This document shows positions 54,808-63,860 of a DNA stretch of 64,000 nt, one piece after another (within the stretch, counting starts at the first letter, position 1; each line of letters begins with the position of its first letter). The translations under genes were made by a program, and so were the position numbers. Under the pieces are notes generated by a model that did not search any database, was not told the origin of the DNA, and saw only the letters and a list, made by a program, of their open reading frames with translations. The stretch is from Paraburkholderia solitsugae (lineage in GTDB: Bacteria; Pseudomonadota; Gammaproteobacteria; Burkholderiales; Burkholderiaceae), in contig NZ_WOEY01000013.1 in the NCBI RefSeq assembly GCF_013177695.1, positions 39,046 to 103,045 of the forward strand, given 5' to 3'.

Positions 54808-55614
54808 ATGTTAGCCCCAGTAAATGGCAGCAGAGTAGAGATGGCGGAGCGAGTGCGTATCGAGAATCTCCATAAGAGCTTCGGTGATCTGGAGGTTCTC
54901 AAAGGCGTCTCGCTCACAGCGCATGAAGGCGAAGTGATTTCCCTGATTGGCGCAAGCGGTTCCGGTAAGAGTACCTTGCTTCGATGCATCAACCTGCTGG
55001 AAATACCTTCACAAGGCAAGATCGTCGTAGACGGCGAACAGATCCAGTTGGGTGTCGACCGAAAGGGACGTCCCGTCGCGCGCGATCCGCGGCAGGTCGA
55101 GCGAATCCGCACCCGGCTCGGCATGGTCTTTCAAAGCTTCAATCTCTGGGCGCATCGTACTGTGCTCGAAAACGTCATCGAAATGCCTGTTCACGTGCTT
55201 GGCGAAGCGCGCACCGAAGTTGTCGCGCGTGCCGAACATCTGCTCGAACGTGTCGGCCTTGCCGATAAACGCGATATCTACCCAGCTTTCCTTTCCGGTG
55301 GACAGCAGCAGCGTGTCGCGATTGCACGTGCCCTCTCGATGCAGCCAAAAGTCATGCTGTTCGACGAGCCGACCTCCGCGCTCGACCCCGAACGTGTCGG
55401 CGAAGTGCTGAAGGTGATCCGCGATCTGGCTTGCGAAGGCCGCACCATGATTCTGGTGACGCACGAAATGGACTTCGCGCGAGACGTCTCGAGCAAGATC
55501 ATGTTCCTGCATCAAGGCCGCGTGGAAGAGAGCGGTGCGCCCGCGGAGGTTTTCGACGCACCGCAGAGCGAGCGATGCCGCCAGTTCGTAACCGCGCACA
55601 AGCAACGCCATTGA
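54808..55614 (+). CDS. Basic amino acid ABC transporter ATPase (HisP/AotP type)
   Basis: 268 residues. Walker [52 protein letters not shown] and a QRH C-terminus typical of the polar-amino-acid (PAAT) branch. AAGGAGACAGC ribosome site. First gene of an operon with binding protein, two permeases, an aruH-like gene and an aotO-like gene, closely parallel to the aot/aru genes of Pseudomonas. Confidence 0.93.
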   Translation: MLAPVNGSRVEMAERVRIENLHKSFGDLEVLKGVSLTAHEGEVISLIGASGSGKSTLLRCINLLEIPSQGKIVVDGEQIQLGVDRKGRPVARDPRQVERIRTRLGMVFQSFNLWAHRTVLENVIEMPVHVLGEARTEVVARAEHLLERVGLADKRDIYPAFLSGGQQQRVAIARALSMQPKVMLFDEPTSALDPERVGEVLKVIRDLACEGRTMILVTHEMDFARDVSSKIMFLHQGRVEESGAPAEVFDAPQSERCRQFVTAHKQRH

Positions 55615-55715
55615 GTAACGCATCGAGGCTCGTGAGTTCGAGTCTGGCAGTGAATCTTTCAGTGAATCATTCGTTCGCAGCGCCCGACTAATCCCAACAG
55701 AGAAGAAGATCGATC

Positions 55716-56513
55716 ATGAAAAAAATATTGCGCAATCTGGGCTTCATGGCAAGCGCCGTCCTCGTTTTGCTCACTTTCACGGTGCCTGCCGGCGCAGCAC
55801 AGGATACGCTGCGTTTCGGTGTGGCCGCTGAACCCTACCCGCCGTTTTCGATGAAGTCGCCGACAGGTCAATGGACCGGTTTTGAAGCCGATCTGATCCG
55901 CGCACTGTGCGTCCAGATGAAAGCCACGTGTGAGATCAAGGAAATGGCGTGGGACGGCATCATCCCCGCGCTGCAAAGCGACAAGATCGACGTGATATTC
56001 AATTCGATGTCGATCACGCCGGAGCGTGAGAAGGTCATCGCGTTCTCGCGTCCTTACTATGAAACGCCCGGTGCCTTTGTGGGGCCGAAGAACGTGAAGA
56101 TGACCTTCTCGCCGGAAGGCCTGAAGGGCAAGATCATCGGCGTGCAGGGTTCCACTGCGAACGCCGAGTTCATCAAGAACAGCTATGGCAAGACGGCGAC
56201 TGTGCGCCTGTACAACACCCAGGATGATTGCAATGCGGATCTCGTGGCCGGCCGCATCGACGCGATGTATCTCGATCAGCTGGGCGTCATTGATTTCCTC
56301 AAGACGAAGGACGGCGCCGCGCTCGAACTGAAAGGTCCGGGCAGCGTCAAGATGGACCCGGCCGTCTACGGCTCCGGCGTGGGTGCGGGTATGCGCAAGG
56401 GCGACACCGCGCTCAAACAGCGTATGGACCAGGCGCTGACGCAACTGCACGATTCGGGTAAGTACGCAGAGATCTCGAAGAAGTATTTCCCGATCGATCT
56501 CTGGCCGCACTGA
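55716..56513 (+). CDS. Basic amino acid-binding protein (ArgT/AotJ type)
   Basis: 265 residues: signal peptide (LGFMASAVLVLLTFTVPAGA) and RFGVAAEPYPPFSMKSPTGQ-WTGFEADLIRALC, the SBP-3 family signature, then the ligand-gripping Arg/Asp parts (FNSMSITPEREKVIAFSRPY; NAEFIKN). Receptor for arginine, ornithine, lysine or a derivative such as octopine. Confidence 0.92.
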   Translation: MKKILRNLGFMASAVLVLLTFTVPAGAAQDTLRFGVAAEPYPPFSMKSPTGQWTGFEADLIRALCVQMKATCEIKEMAWDGIIPALQSDKIDVIFNSMSITPEREKVIAFSRPYYETPGAFVGPKNVKMTFSPEGLKGKIIGVQGSTANAEFIKNSYGKTATVRLYNTQDDCNADLVAGRIDAMYLDQLGVIDFLKTKDGAALELKGPGSVKMDPAVYGSGVGAGMRKGDTALKQRMDQALTQLHDSGKYAEISKKYFPIDLWPH

Positions 56514-56546
56514 TATCCATCGACGCCACCACAGACGGGAGACCGC

Positions 56547-57263
56547 ATGAATTCATGGGCTTGGGTAGCGTACCTGGGGATGGACCCGGACGGCTGGGGC
56601 GTAGCGCTGCTGCAGGGCGCCATAGTGACGCTCGAAATCTCAGTTGGCGCGTTCGTGGTGGGCATCGTCCTTGGACTGGCTGGTGCATTCGCCAAGCTCT
56701 CAGGTGTGCGCGCGCTCGAGCGGATCGCGCAGGGGTACACCACCGTGTGCCGCGCGGTTCCGGAACTGCTTCTGATCCTGCTGCTTTACTACGCAGGCAC
56801 CGACGCCATCAATCTGCTCATGACGGCGGTGGGCATCGGGCCGGTCAACGTCAATGGCTTCGCAGCAGCGGTTATCGTGCTGGGTATCGTACAGGGCGCG
56901 TACGCGGCGGAAATCATCCGTGGCGCGATCCTTGCCATTCCGTATGGCCAGATCGAAGCGGGCAGGGTGTTTGGCGCACGGCCGGCTCTAGTGTTCCGGC
57001 GCGTCATCCTGCCGGCGATGGCGCCTTACGCGCTCGCGGGATTCGCCAACCTGTGGCTGATCCTCGTCAAGGATAGCGCGCTTATCAGCGTGGTGGGCTA
57101 CAACGAATTGCTCTACACCGCCAAGCAGGCGGCGGGTTCGACGCGTGAATATCTCCGCTACTACCTGATGGTGGCGGCGGTTTATTTCGTCATCACGTCG
57201 CTGTCCGGTCTGCTCTTTCGTGAGATCGAGCGCCGCTTCGGCCGCTGGATGCCGAATTCCTGA
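56547..57263 (+). CDS. Basic amino acid ABC permease (HisQ/AotQ type)
   Basis: 238 residues with five membrane helices and the loop EAGRVFGARPALVFRRVILP. PAAT-type permease. Confidence 0.92.
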   Translation: MNSWAWVAYLGMDPDGWGVALLQGAIVTLEISVGAFVVGIVLGLAGAFAKLSGVRALERIAQGYTTVCRAVPELLLILLLYYAGTDAINLLMTAVGIGPVNVNGFAAAVIVLGIVQGAYAAEIIRGAILAIPYGQIEAGRVFGARPALVFRRVILPAMAPYALAGFANLWLILVKDSALISVVGYNELLYTAKQAAGSTREYLRYYLMVAAVYFVITSLSGLLFREIERRFGRWMPNS

Positions 57264-57296
57264 TTGCCGCTTATCGATCTTAGCCGGGTGCCTGCC

Positions 57297-57992
57297 ATGG
57301 ATTTGAGTGTGTTGTCGTCGTATGCGTCGTTGCTCCTGCTGGGTGTGGTCACGACGCTCAAGCTGCTGGTGATTTCTGGCGTGTTCGGTTTTCTGCTCGC
57401 CGTCGCAGTGGCGTTCGCGCGGATTTCGCACAACGTGCTGATTGCGCGTCTGAGCAAAGGCTTTACCGAGGTGATTCGCGGTACGCCGCTGCTCGTGCAG
57501 ATCTACCTCATTTACTACGGGCTCGGCTCGCTCTTTGCCGGCTGGCCGTCGCTGCGTGAGAGCTTCTTGTGGCCGTTTCTGCGCGATGGCTTCTGGTATG
57601 TCGCGCTTGCGCTCGTGATCAGCGTGGGCGCGTATGTTGGCGAAGTGATCCGCGCCGGACTGCGCGGTGTGCCGAAAGGCGAAATAGAAGCCGCGCGCGC
57701 CATGGGGATGCGTCCTCGTCTTGTGATACGTCGGGTCTGGCTGCCGCGCGCAATCCAGATCCTGTTGCCGACCCTTGCGGGTGAAACGGTCATGCTGCTG
57801 AAATCGACCGCGCTGGCGTCGACGGTCGCGGTCATGGATGTGCTGGGTGCCGCGAACTATATTCGCGCGCAAACCCTGCGCACCTACGAGCCGTTGCTCG
57901 CGATCGCGATCATTTATGTCGTGCTCGCCTTCGTCATTGAAAAGGCGTTTGGCTATCTGGAACATCGCGTGCCGGTCCGTTCGTCACGCTGA
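57297..57992 (+). CDS. Basic amino acid ABC permease (HisM/AotM type)
   Basis: About 231 residues with five membrane helices; loop EAARAMGMRPRLVIRRVWLP. ATG 57297 chosen; TTG at 57264 would add 11 residues. Dimer partner of the preceding permease. Confidence 0.9.
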   Translation: MDLSVLSSYASLLLLGVVTTLKLLVISGVFGFLLAVAVAFARISHNVLIARLSKGFTEVIRGTPLLVQIYLIYYGLGSLFAGWPSLRESFLWPFLRDGFWYVALALVISVGAYVGEVIRAGLRGVPKGEIEAARAMGMRPRLVIRRVWLPRAIQILLPTLAGETVMLLKSTALASTVAVMDVLGAANYIRAQTLRTYEPLLAIAIIYVVLAFVIEKAFGYLEHRVPVRSSR

Positions 57993-58061
57993 ACCCGAAC
58001 CGCGGCGATGGGCCTCGCGCAAACAAGCTGTCTCGCGTCTGCCGCTGCAAGGAGTGTTTGA

Positions 58062-59282
58062 ATGAAGTATTCGAATCTGGTGGAACGCCTGCAAGGTAAG
58101 CGGACCTCGGCCTGGGAGATTCACTACGCCGCACAGAAGGCGCTTGCCCAAGGCGAGGACGTCATTCTGCTGAGCGTAGGGGATCCCGATTTTGCTACGC
58201 CGGATGTCATCGTCGAGCGCGCGGTCACGGCATTGCGCAGCGGCGATACGCATTACAGCGAGGTGGCGGGCCGCGCCGCGTTGCGCACGGCGATTGCACA
58301 GGAACATACGCGTGCGACGGGCCACGCTGTCGCCGCAGAGAATGTGATTGTGGTGGCGGGTACGCAAAATGGGTTGTTCGCCGCATCGCTCTGCCTGTGC
58401 CAGGCAGGCGATGAGGTGATCGTGCCGGAGCCGATGTATCTGACCTACGAGGCAAGCGTGCGCGCATCGGGCGCTACCCTCGTGCCCGTGCCGGTTGATC
58501 CGGCGCGCGGCTTTCATATCGATTGCGATGCGCTCGAAGCGGCCATCACGCCGCGCACGAAGGCGATTTTCTTTGCCACCCCCTGCAATCCGACTGGCGT
58601 CGTGATGCCACGGGCCGATCTCGAACGGATTGCACAGCTGGCCTGCCAGCACGATCTGTGGGTGCTCGCCGACGAGGTCTACGCAGACCTGACCTTCGAG
58701 CGCGAGCACGTGAGTATTGCATCCCTCGCCGGCATGGCCGGGCGCACGGTGACGATAAGCAGTCTGTCGAAGTCCCACGCGATGCCCGGCTGGCGGATAG
58801 GCTGGGTTATTGGGCCCGCGCCGCTCGTCGGACATCTTGAACGCCTCGCGCTATGCATGCTCTATGGTTTGCCGGGTTTTATCCAGCAGGCGGCGCTGAC
58901 GGCGCTGGAGCACAAAGCGCAGATCGTCGCCGATATGCGCGAGGTCTACAGACGTCGGCGTGATGTGGTCTACGACCGTTTGCGTCAGGTGCCGGGCTTG
59001 CGTTGCCTGTTGCCGGAAGCGGGCATGTTCATGATGGTGGACGTGACGGGCACGGGCCTCAACGCGTTCGATTTCACATGGCAGCTATTTCGCGCGCAAG
59101 GCGTGGCGTTGCTCGATGCCAGTGCGTTTGGCGATACGGCAAACGGTTTCGTGCGTTTCGGCTTCGTCGTCGATGAAGCGCGGTTGGTGGATGCGTGTGA
59201 GCGCATCACCACGTTTGTCCGGGGTCTGGGTATCGGTGCATCAGCAGGTGAAGCGGCGGGTGAAGCGGCGCGGTGCGCCTGA
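58062..59282 (+). CDS. aruH: Arginine:pyruvate transaminase-like class I aminotransferase
   Basis: 406 residues, fold type I. TQNGLFAASLCLCQAGDEVI, ATPCNPTGVVMPRADLERIA, LADEVYADL and Schiff-base Lys237 in SSLSKSHAMPGWRIGW are all present. Overall it resembles P. aeruginosa AruH, which transfers the alpha-amino group of arginine to pyruvate, giving 2-ketoarginine for AruI (52023). AAGGAGTG is the ribosome site. The C-terminal tail (GEAAGEAARCA) is extra. Confidence 0.85.
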   Translation: MKYSNLVERLQGKRTSAWEIHYAAQKALAQGEDVILLSVGDPDFATPDVIVERAVTALRSGDTHYSEVAGRAALRTAIAQEHTRATGHAVAAENVIVVAGTQNGLFAASLCLCQAGDEVIVPEPMYLTYEASVRASGATLVPVPVDPARGFHIDCDALEAAITPRTKAIFFATPCNPTGVVMPRADLERIAQLACQHDLWVLADEVYADLTFEREHVSIASLAGMAGRTVTISSLSKSHAMPGWRIGWVIGPAPLVGHLERLALCMLYGLPGFIQQAALTALEHKAQIVADMREVYRRRRDVVYDRLRQVPGLRCLLPEAGMFMMVDVTGTGLNAFDFTWQLFRAQGVALLDASAFGDTANGFVRFGFVVDEARLVDACERITTFVRGLGIGASAGEAAGEAARCA

Positions 59283-59297
59283 ATCAGGAGCCTGTTC

Positions 59298-60311
59298 ATG
59301 CTCGAAGATATTTCCCTGACAGTGAACAGCGATTCGGGCCATCCCGTGCCGGTTCGGGCGTGGCGGCTTGCAGGGCAGGGTGGTGGCCCGCGTGTGCATT
59401 TACAGGCGGGCGTTCACGCCGATGAGATCGCCGGCATGCTGGTGTTGCACAAACTGCTGCCGCGCCTCGAGCATGCGCACGCGGACAGACGTCTACGCGG
59501 CACGGTGACTGTTGTGCCGCAAGCCAATCCGCTCGGCATCGCGCAGTTTCGCAACGGCCACATCCTCGGCCGCTTTCATGAATCGACAAGTCGCAACTTC
59601 AATCGTCATTTCATTGAGTCTTCTGCGCTGCAACGGCCGGCCACGACGTTCGCCGCGTGGCAGAAAGCGATCGTCGGTCTCGCGGTCGACGCACAGATCG
59701 TGCTCGATCTGCATACCGATTCCGAGGCGTTGCCCTATATCTACGTCAACCGCTGCTTCTGGCCGGATGCGCGTGATCTGGCAGGTGCGCTGGAAGCGGA
59801 CGTCGCCATTCTCTGGGATAACGATGACGATGGCGCATTCGAAGGTGCGATGGTGTCGCACTGGCTGCGGGCGCAGCAAATCGAGGGCCGCCTGGCGGCA
59901 ACCGTCGAGTTGCGTGGTCAATCCGACGTCTCCGATGACCTGGCCGATCGGGACGCTCAAGGCATCTACGCGTTTCTGTGCGGCCGGGGCGTCATAGAGG
60001 ATCGTCGCGTTCAGCGTGAATGGTCGGGTGAAACGATACCGATGGGCCACATGGAAACGGTGTTCGCGCCGGTGTCGGGCGTGCTTGTGTACGAACGCGA
60101 ACTGGGCGCGCAGGTCGCCGAGGGTGAGCGCATCGCGCGAATCGTCGCGCGCCCGGGCGACCCGAGCAGCGAGCATGTTTTGCGGGCGCCTCAAGCGGGG
60201 CGGCTTGTTACACGCAGCCGCGATCGTCTGATTGCGCAGGGCGACGTAGCAGTCAAGTTGACGGGGTCGAAGCCATCTGCCAGCTGGACCGGTGGTGTGC
60301 TCGATCCATGA
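59298..60311 (+). CDS. Succinylglutamate desuccinylase/aspartoacylase-family protein (AotO-like)
   Basis: 337 residues, zinc carboxypeptidase-like fold. Zinc ligands His40 and Glu43 (QAGVHADEIAGML) and His139 (VLDLHTDSE). In Pseudomonas a relative (AotO) is encoded inside the arginine transport operon, matching its place here 15 bases after aruH. Likely deacylates or cleaves an N-acyl amino acid; actual substrate unknown. Confidence 0.85.
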   Translation: MLEDISLTVNSDSGHPVPVRAWRLAGQGGGPRVHLQAGVHADEIAGMLVLHKLLPRLEHAHADRRLRGTVTVVPQANPLGIAQFRNGHILGRFHESTSRNFNRHFIESSALQRPATTFAAWQKAIVGLAVDAQIVLDLHTDSEALPYIYVNRCFWPDARDLAGALEADVAILWDNDDDGAFEGAMVSHWLRAQQIEGRLAATVELRGQSDVSDDLADRDAQGIYAFLCGRGVIEDRRVQREWSGETIPMGHMETVFAPVSGVLVYERELGAQVAEGERIARIVARPGDPSSEHVLRAPQAGRLVTRSRDRLIAQGDVAVKLTGSKPSASWTGGVLDP

Positions 60312-60384
60312 CGCGGACTGAGGACGTGACACTCGTCTTGAGGGCTCTGTCACGTTGGCGAGGTGGTCGCGTAAGATTCCTCTT

Positions 60385-60416
60385 CAGAAACTCCACCAAA
60401 AAAGGTGGAGTTTCTG
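60385..60416 (+). terminator. Strong hairpin after the aruH-aotO operon
   Basis: CAGAAACTCCACC, loop AAAAAA, GGTGGAGTTTCTG: a perfect 13-bp stem, 73 bases after the stop of the preceding gene. The T content after it is modest (GCGTTTAC). Best reading: end of the rightward operon. Confidence 0.7.
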
Positions 60417-60725
60417 CGTTTACGGCACCAGATTTACGCAGCATTGCTCCACTCGAGCGTAAGCACCCGGTGAAAGCGCCGTAGCGCTCTATCAGGCAGT
60501 AATGATCGGTGACCCGCGATGCGGCAGCAACTGAGCGATGTCGTCGGCTCGTGTAAGCGGTGTGCGTACGCCGGGCGATCCGCCGAACGGGTTCGGCCGC
60601 GGAAAGGACTGATCAACCTAGGCGATGGTTTGGTGAACGCCAGGCGGCCGGTAACGGTTGCCAACAGCGTGTGTTCATGTCGTAATCATACGACCACGAA
60701 CTGACACGATCCAGGTATAGAAAGG
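60417..60725. other. Gene-free stretch before the isocitrate dehydrogenase
   Basis: No supported gene. A minus-strand frame has ADDIAQLLPHRGSP before a stop at about 60490, which may be the tail of a lost transposase, but this is too short to name. Confidence 0.5.
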
Positions 60726-60745
60726 TCCGCTTGTAAGCGGATTTT
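60726..60745 (+). terminator. Terminator-like hairpin before icd
   Basis: TCCGCTT, GT, AAGCGGA followed by TTTT. It reads like an intrinsic terminator of a short transcript, or an attenuator-like structure in the icd leader, 145 bases before the icd start. Confidence 0.55.
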
Positions 60746-60888
60746 CCATTCTGCGATTGCAATGAAAGCGTAATGTAAAAAAGGCGTGCGGTTCAGCGCC
60801 GCTGGTGCACGAACTCAGGCAAAATTCCAGCATCGATGCCGGTCTTTGATGCAGTTCGCCAACCCACTTCACGTTCTTGAGGCAATGA

Positions 60889-63126
60889 ATGGCTACCCAG
60901 CAACCTACCATCATCTACACCCTGACCGACGAGGCCCCGCTGCTGGCAACGAGTGCCTTCCTGCCCATCATCCGCACGTTTACCGCGTCGGCCGGCATCC
61001 AGGTCACCGCGAGCGACATCTCAGTGGCCGGCCGCATCCTGGGCGAATTTCCAGAATTCCTGACCGAGGCGCAACGGGCGCCTGACAACCTGGCCGAACT
61101 CGGTCGTCTGACCTTGCTGCCCGATACCAACATCATCAAACTGCCCAATATTAGTGCCTCAGTGCATCAGTTGGTCGGTGCGATCAAGGAGCTGCAGGGC
61201 AAGGGCTACAACGTGCCGGATTTCCCTGAGGAACCGAAGACCGACGCCGAGAAGGCCATCCGTCAGCGTTACTCCAGGTGTCTGGGCAGTGCCGTCAATC
61301 CCGTGCTGCGCGAGGGCAACTCGGACCGCCGCGCACCCGCCGCCGTGAAGAACTATGCCCGCAAGAACCCGCACAGCATGGGCGAGTGGAGCATGGCTTC
61401 GCGCACCCACGTGGCGCACATGAAGCACGGCGACTTCTACCACGGCGAAAAGTCCATGACGGTGGACCACGCCCGCAACGTGAAGATGGAACTGCTGACC
61501 CAAAGCGGTAAGGCCATCGTGCTCAAGCCCAAGGTGTCGCTGCTGGACGGCGAGATCATCGACAGCATGTTCATGAGCAAGAAGGCGCTGTGCGACTTCT
61601 ACGAAGAGCAGATGGAAGACGCCCGCAAGACCGGCGTGATGCTGTCGCTACACGTCAAGGCCACGATGATGAAGGTCTCGCACCCGATTGTCTTTGGCCA
61701 CGCGGTGAAGATTTTCTACAAGGAAGCCTTCGAGAAACACGGCAAGCTGTTCGACGAACTGGGTGTGAACGTCAACAACGGCCTCGTCAATCTGTACGAC
61801 AAGCTGGAAAGCCTGCCTAGCTCGAAGCGCGAAGAAATCATCCGCGATTTGCACGCCTGCCACGAGCATCGCCCCGAGCTGGCGATGGTGGACTCGGCCA
61901 AGGGTATCTCCAACCTGCATGCACCGAACGACGTGATCGTGGACGCCTCGATGCCGGCCATGATCCGCATCGGCGGCAAGATGTGGGGCGCCGACGGTCG
62001 TCCGAAGGACACCAAGGCCGTGATCCCGGAGAGCACGTTCGCCCGCATCTACCAGGAGATCATCAACTTCTGCAAAACCAACGGCAACTTCGACCCGGTC
62101 ACGATGGGCACGGTCCCCAACGTCGGGCTGATGGCGCAGCAGGCCGAGGAATACGGCTCGCACGACAAGACTTTTGAAGTGCCCGAGGCAGGCGAAGCCC
62201 GCATCGTCGATATCGATACAGGCGAAGTGCTGCTCACGCAGAACGTCGAAGAAGGTGACATCTGGCGCATGTGCCAGGTCAAGGACGCGCCGATCCGCGA
62301 CTGGGTCAAGCTGGCGGTCACCCGGGCCCGCAACTCCGGCATGCCGGCCATCTTCTGGCTGGACCCGTACCGCCCTCACGAGGCCGAGGTGATCAAGAAG
62401 GTCGAGACCTACCTCAAGGACCACGACACGACCGGTTTGGACATCCAGATCATGTCGCAGGTGCGAGCCATGCGTTATACGCTGGAGCGCGTCATTCGCG
62501 GGCTGGACACCATCTCGGTCACGGGCAATATCCTGCGCGACTACCTGACCGATCTGTTCCCCATCATGGAGTTGGGTACCAGCGCCAAGATGCTCTCCAT
62601 CGTGCCGCTGATGGCCGGTGGCGGCATGTACGAAACCGGGGCGGGCGGCTCGGCGCCCAAGCATGTCAAGCAACTGGTGGAAGAAAACCACCTGCGCTGG
62701 GATTCTCTGGGTGAATTCCTGGCGCTGGCGGTGTCACTGGAAGACCTGGGCATCAAGACCGGCAATGCCAAGGCCAAAATACTGGCAAAGACGCTGGATG
62801 CCGCCACGGGCCAGCTACTGGAAAACAATAAGAACCCGTCGCCCAAGACAGGACAACTGGACAATCGCGGCAGTCAGTTTTATCTCGCCATGTACTGGGC
62901 CCAGGGACTGGCCGCGCAAACCGAAGACGCCGAGCTTGCCGCGCATTTTGCGCCGTTGGCGAAGCAACTGACTGAGAACGAGCAGGCCATCGTGGCCGAA
63001 TTCTCGGCCGTGCAAGGCCAGCCGGTGGACATTGGCGGTTACTACAAGCCCGACAGCGAAAAGCTGGACGCCGTGATGCGCCCGAGCAAGACGCTGAATG
63101 CGGCGTTGTCGGCGACTCAGGCTTAA
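60889..63126 (+). CDS. icd: NADP-dependent isocitrate dehydrogenase, monomeric type
   Basis: 745 residues, the normal size of the monomeric (IDH-II) class. Family segments: [59 protein letters not shown] (isocitrate contact), [60 protein letters not shown]. Converts isocitrate to 2-oxoglutarate with NADPH in the cytosol. Unrelated to the neighbours in function; an accessory copy beside a probable dimeric icd elsewhere is possible. Confidence 0.96.
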   Translation: MATQQPTIIYTLTDEAPLLATSAFLPIIRTFTASAGIQVTASDISVAGRILGEFPEFLTEAQRAPDNLAELGRLTLLPDTNIIKLPNISASVHQLVGAIKELQGKGYNVPDFPEEPKTDAEKAIRQRYSRCLGSAVNPVLREGNSDRRAPAAVKNYARKNPHSMGEWSMASRTHVAHMKHGDFYHGEKSMTVDHARNVKMELLTQSGKAIVLKPKVSLLDGEIIDSMFMSKKALCDFYEEQMEDARKTGVMLSLHVKATMMKVSHPIVFGHAVKIFYKEAFEKHGKLFDELGVNVNNGLVNLYDKLESLPSSKREEIIRDLHACHEHRPELAMVDSAKGISNLHAPNDVIVDASMPAMIRIGGKMWGADGRPKDTKAVIPESTFARIYQEIINFCKTNGNFDPVTMGTVPNVGLMAQQAEEYGSHDKTFEVPEAGEARIVDIDTGEVLLTQNVEEGDIWRMCQVKDAPIRDWVKLAVTRARNSGMPAIFWLDPYRPHEAEVIKKVETYLKDHDTTGLDIQIMSQVRAMRYTLERVIRGLDTISVTGNILRDYLTDLFPIMELGTSAKMLSIVPLMAGGGMYETGAGGSAPKHVKQLVEENHLRWDSLGEFLALAVSLEDLGIKTGNAKAKILAKTLDAATGQLLENNKNPSPKTGQLDNRGSQFYLAMYWAQGLAAQTEDAELAAHFAPLAKQLTENEQAIVAEFSAVQGQPVDIGGYYKPDSEKLDAVMRPSKTLNAALSATQA

Positions 63127-63138
63127 GAAGTTCCGGCT

Positions 63139-63155
63139 GCCCTGTCAATCAGGGC
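63139..63155 (+). terminator. Short hairpin after icd
   Basis: GCCCTG, TCAAT, CAGGGC, 13 bases after the stop codon. Only 6 bp and no T tract, so a weak call. Confidence 0.35.
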
Positions 63156-63189
63156 TGCCTATGATCTGCCGCATTGCGATTTCCACTGA

Positions 63190-63472
63190 TTAGCGCGCTT
63201 GGTTCATCCAGCAGTGGCGCAACACGTTGAGCACCTGCGCGTATCCCGCGATCCTGAACGTACGCAGGCTTTCTTATCGAGCTTCGGTCCGATCCGTCAG
63301 CACTTCGCGCTCAAACGACACATGCTACGCGCCTCACTCTATCGCAAACAGCTCGTCGCACGCTTCGCCGCCTAGCATCGTTTCACTGAGGCCGCCCAAG
63401 TTCCGTCCGTTTTCTGAGCAAGCGTGTGTCCTCTCCGCCATTGCGTCGCGCACAATTTAACGTGACAGCGCC
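63190..63472 (+). mobile_element. Remnant of IS6-like transposase C-terminus with right inverted repeat (second copy)
   Basis: The frame reads QHVEHLRVSRDPERTQAFLS, then SFGPIRQHFALKRHMLRASL and YRKQLVARFAA before a stop; the last part (FRPFSEQ...) is in another frame. It ends with TTTAACGTGACAGCGCC, matching TTTAACGGGGACAGCGCC of the copy at 1421-1581. This copy keeps more of the transposase C-terminus. Same orientation as the first, 62 kb apart. Confidence 0.62.
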
Positions 63473-63860
63473 GTCTCCCGCCTCAACTCCCCCGTGCACC
63501 AGATTCGAGCTTAGCTCTTGCATCTGCGGATACTGGTTTTGACTTTTTTAAAAGTTCGTCCAGATCCTCCAGCTTTTTCCCCATCTCGCTTCACCGCAAT
63601 CAAAGCGGCTACCCTAGCTCAACCGAACCTACGCCAGAAAAAAACTAACTAGATCGTACAAATTCGTATAAACCCTGAAAGACATCAGATCGCGTTTGAA
63701 CGACACTTCGGGCTGGTTTGCAAATCCAGGCGCCACTCAGTGCTCACCCCTCTTCGCATTTGCACCGGCACGCTGAGCCGGCTAGCTCTGCACACCTTAG
63801 ATTGCCGGGGCGATTGCTGGTGTTAGAGATTGAGAAAAGATTTTTTACAGAGGAGCAGAA
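63473..63860. other. Leader region of the last porin gene
   Basis: About 390 bases without a gene. TTGACTTTTTTAAAAG near 63537 could belong to a promoter. The last 25 bases are T/A-rich and end with the ribosome site AGAGGAGCAGAA. Confidence 0.45.

Noticed and set aside
60434..60664. Possible transposase tail on the minus strand (ADDIAQLLPHRGSP)
   Set aside because: Too short, with stops in the frame just upstream; no certain family.
61648..62691. Minus-strand open frame opposite icd
   Set aside because: Shadow of a conserved gene.
60889..63126. Malate synthase G, by length and position next to metabolic genes
   Set aside because: The sequence segments are those of monomeric isocitrate dehydrogenase, not of malate synthase.
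1421..63472. Functional composite transposon between the two IS6-like tails
   Set aside because: Both copies lack the catalytic part of the transposase and carry frameshifts or stops; only a historical link can be suggested.
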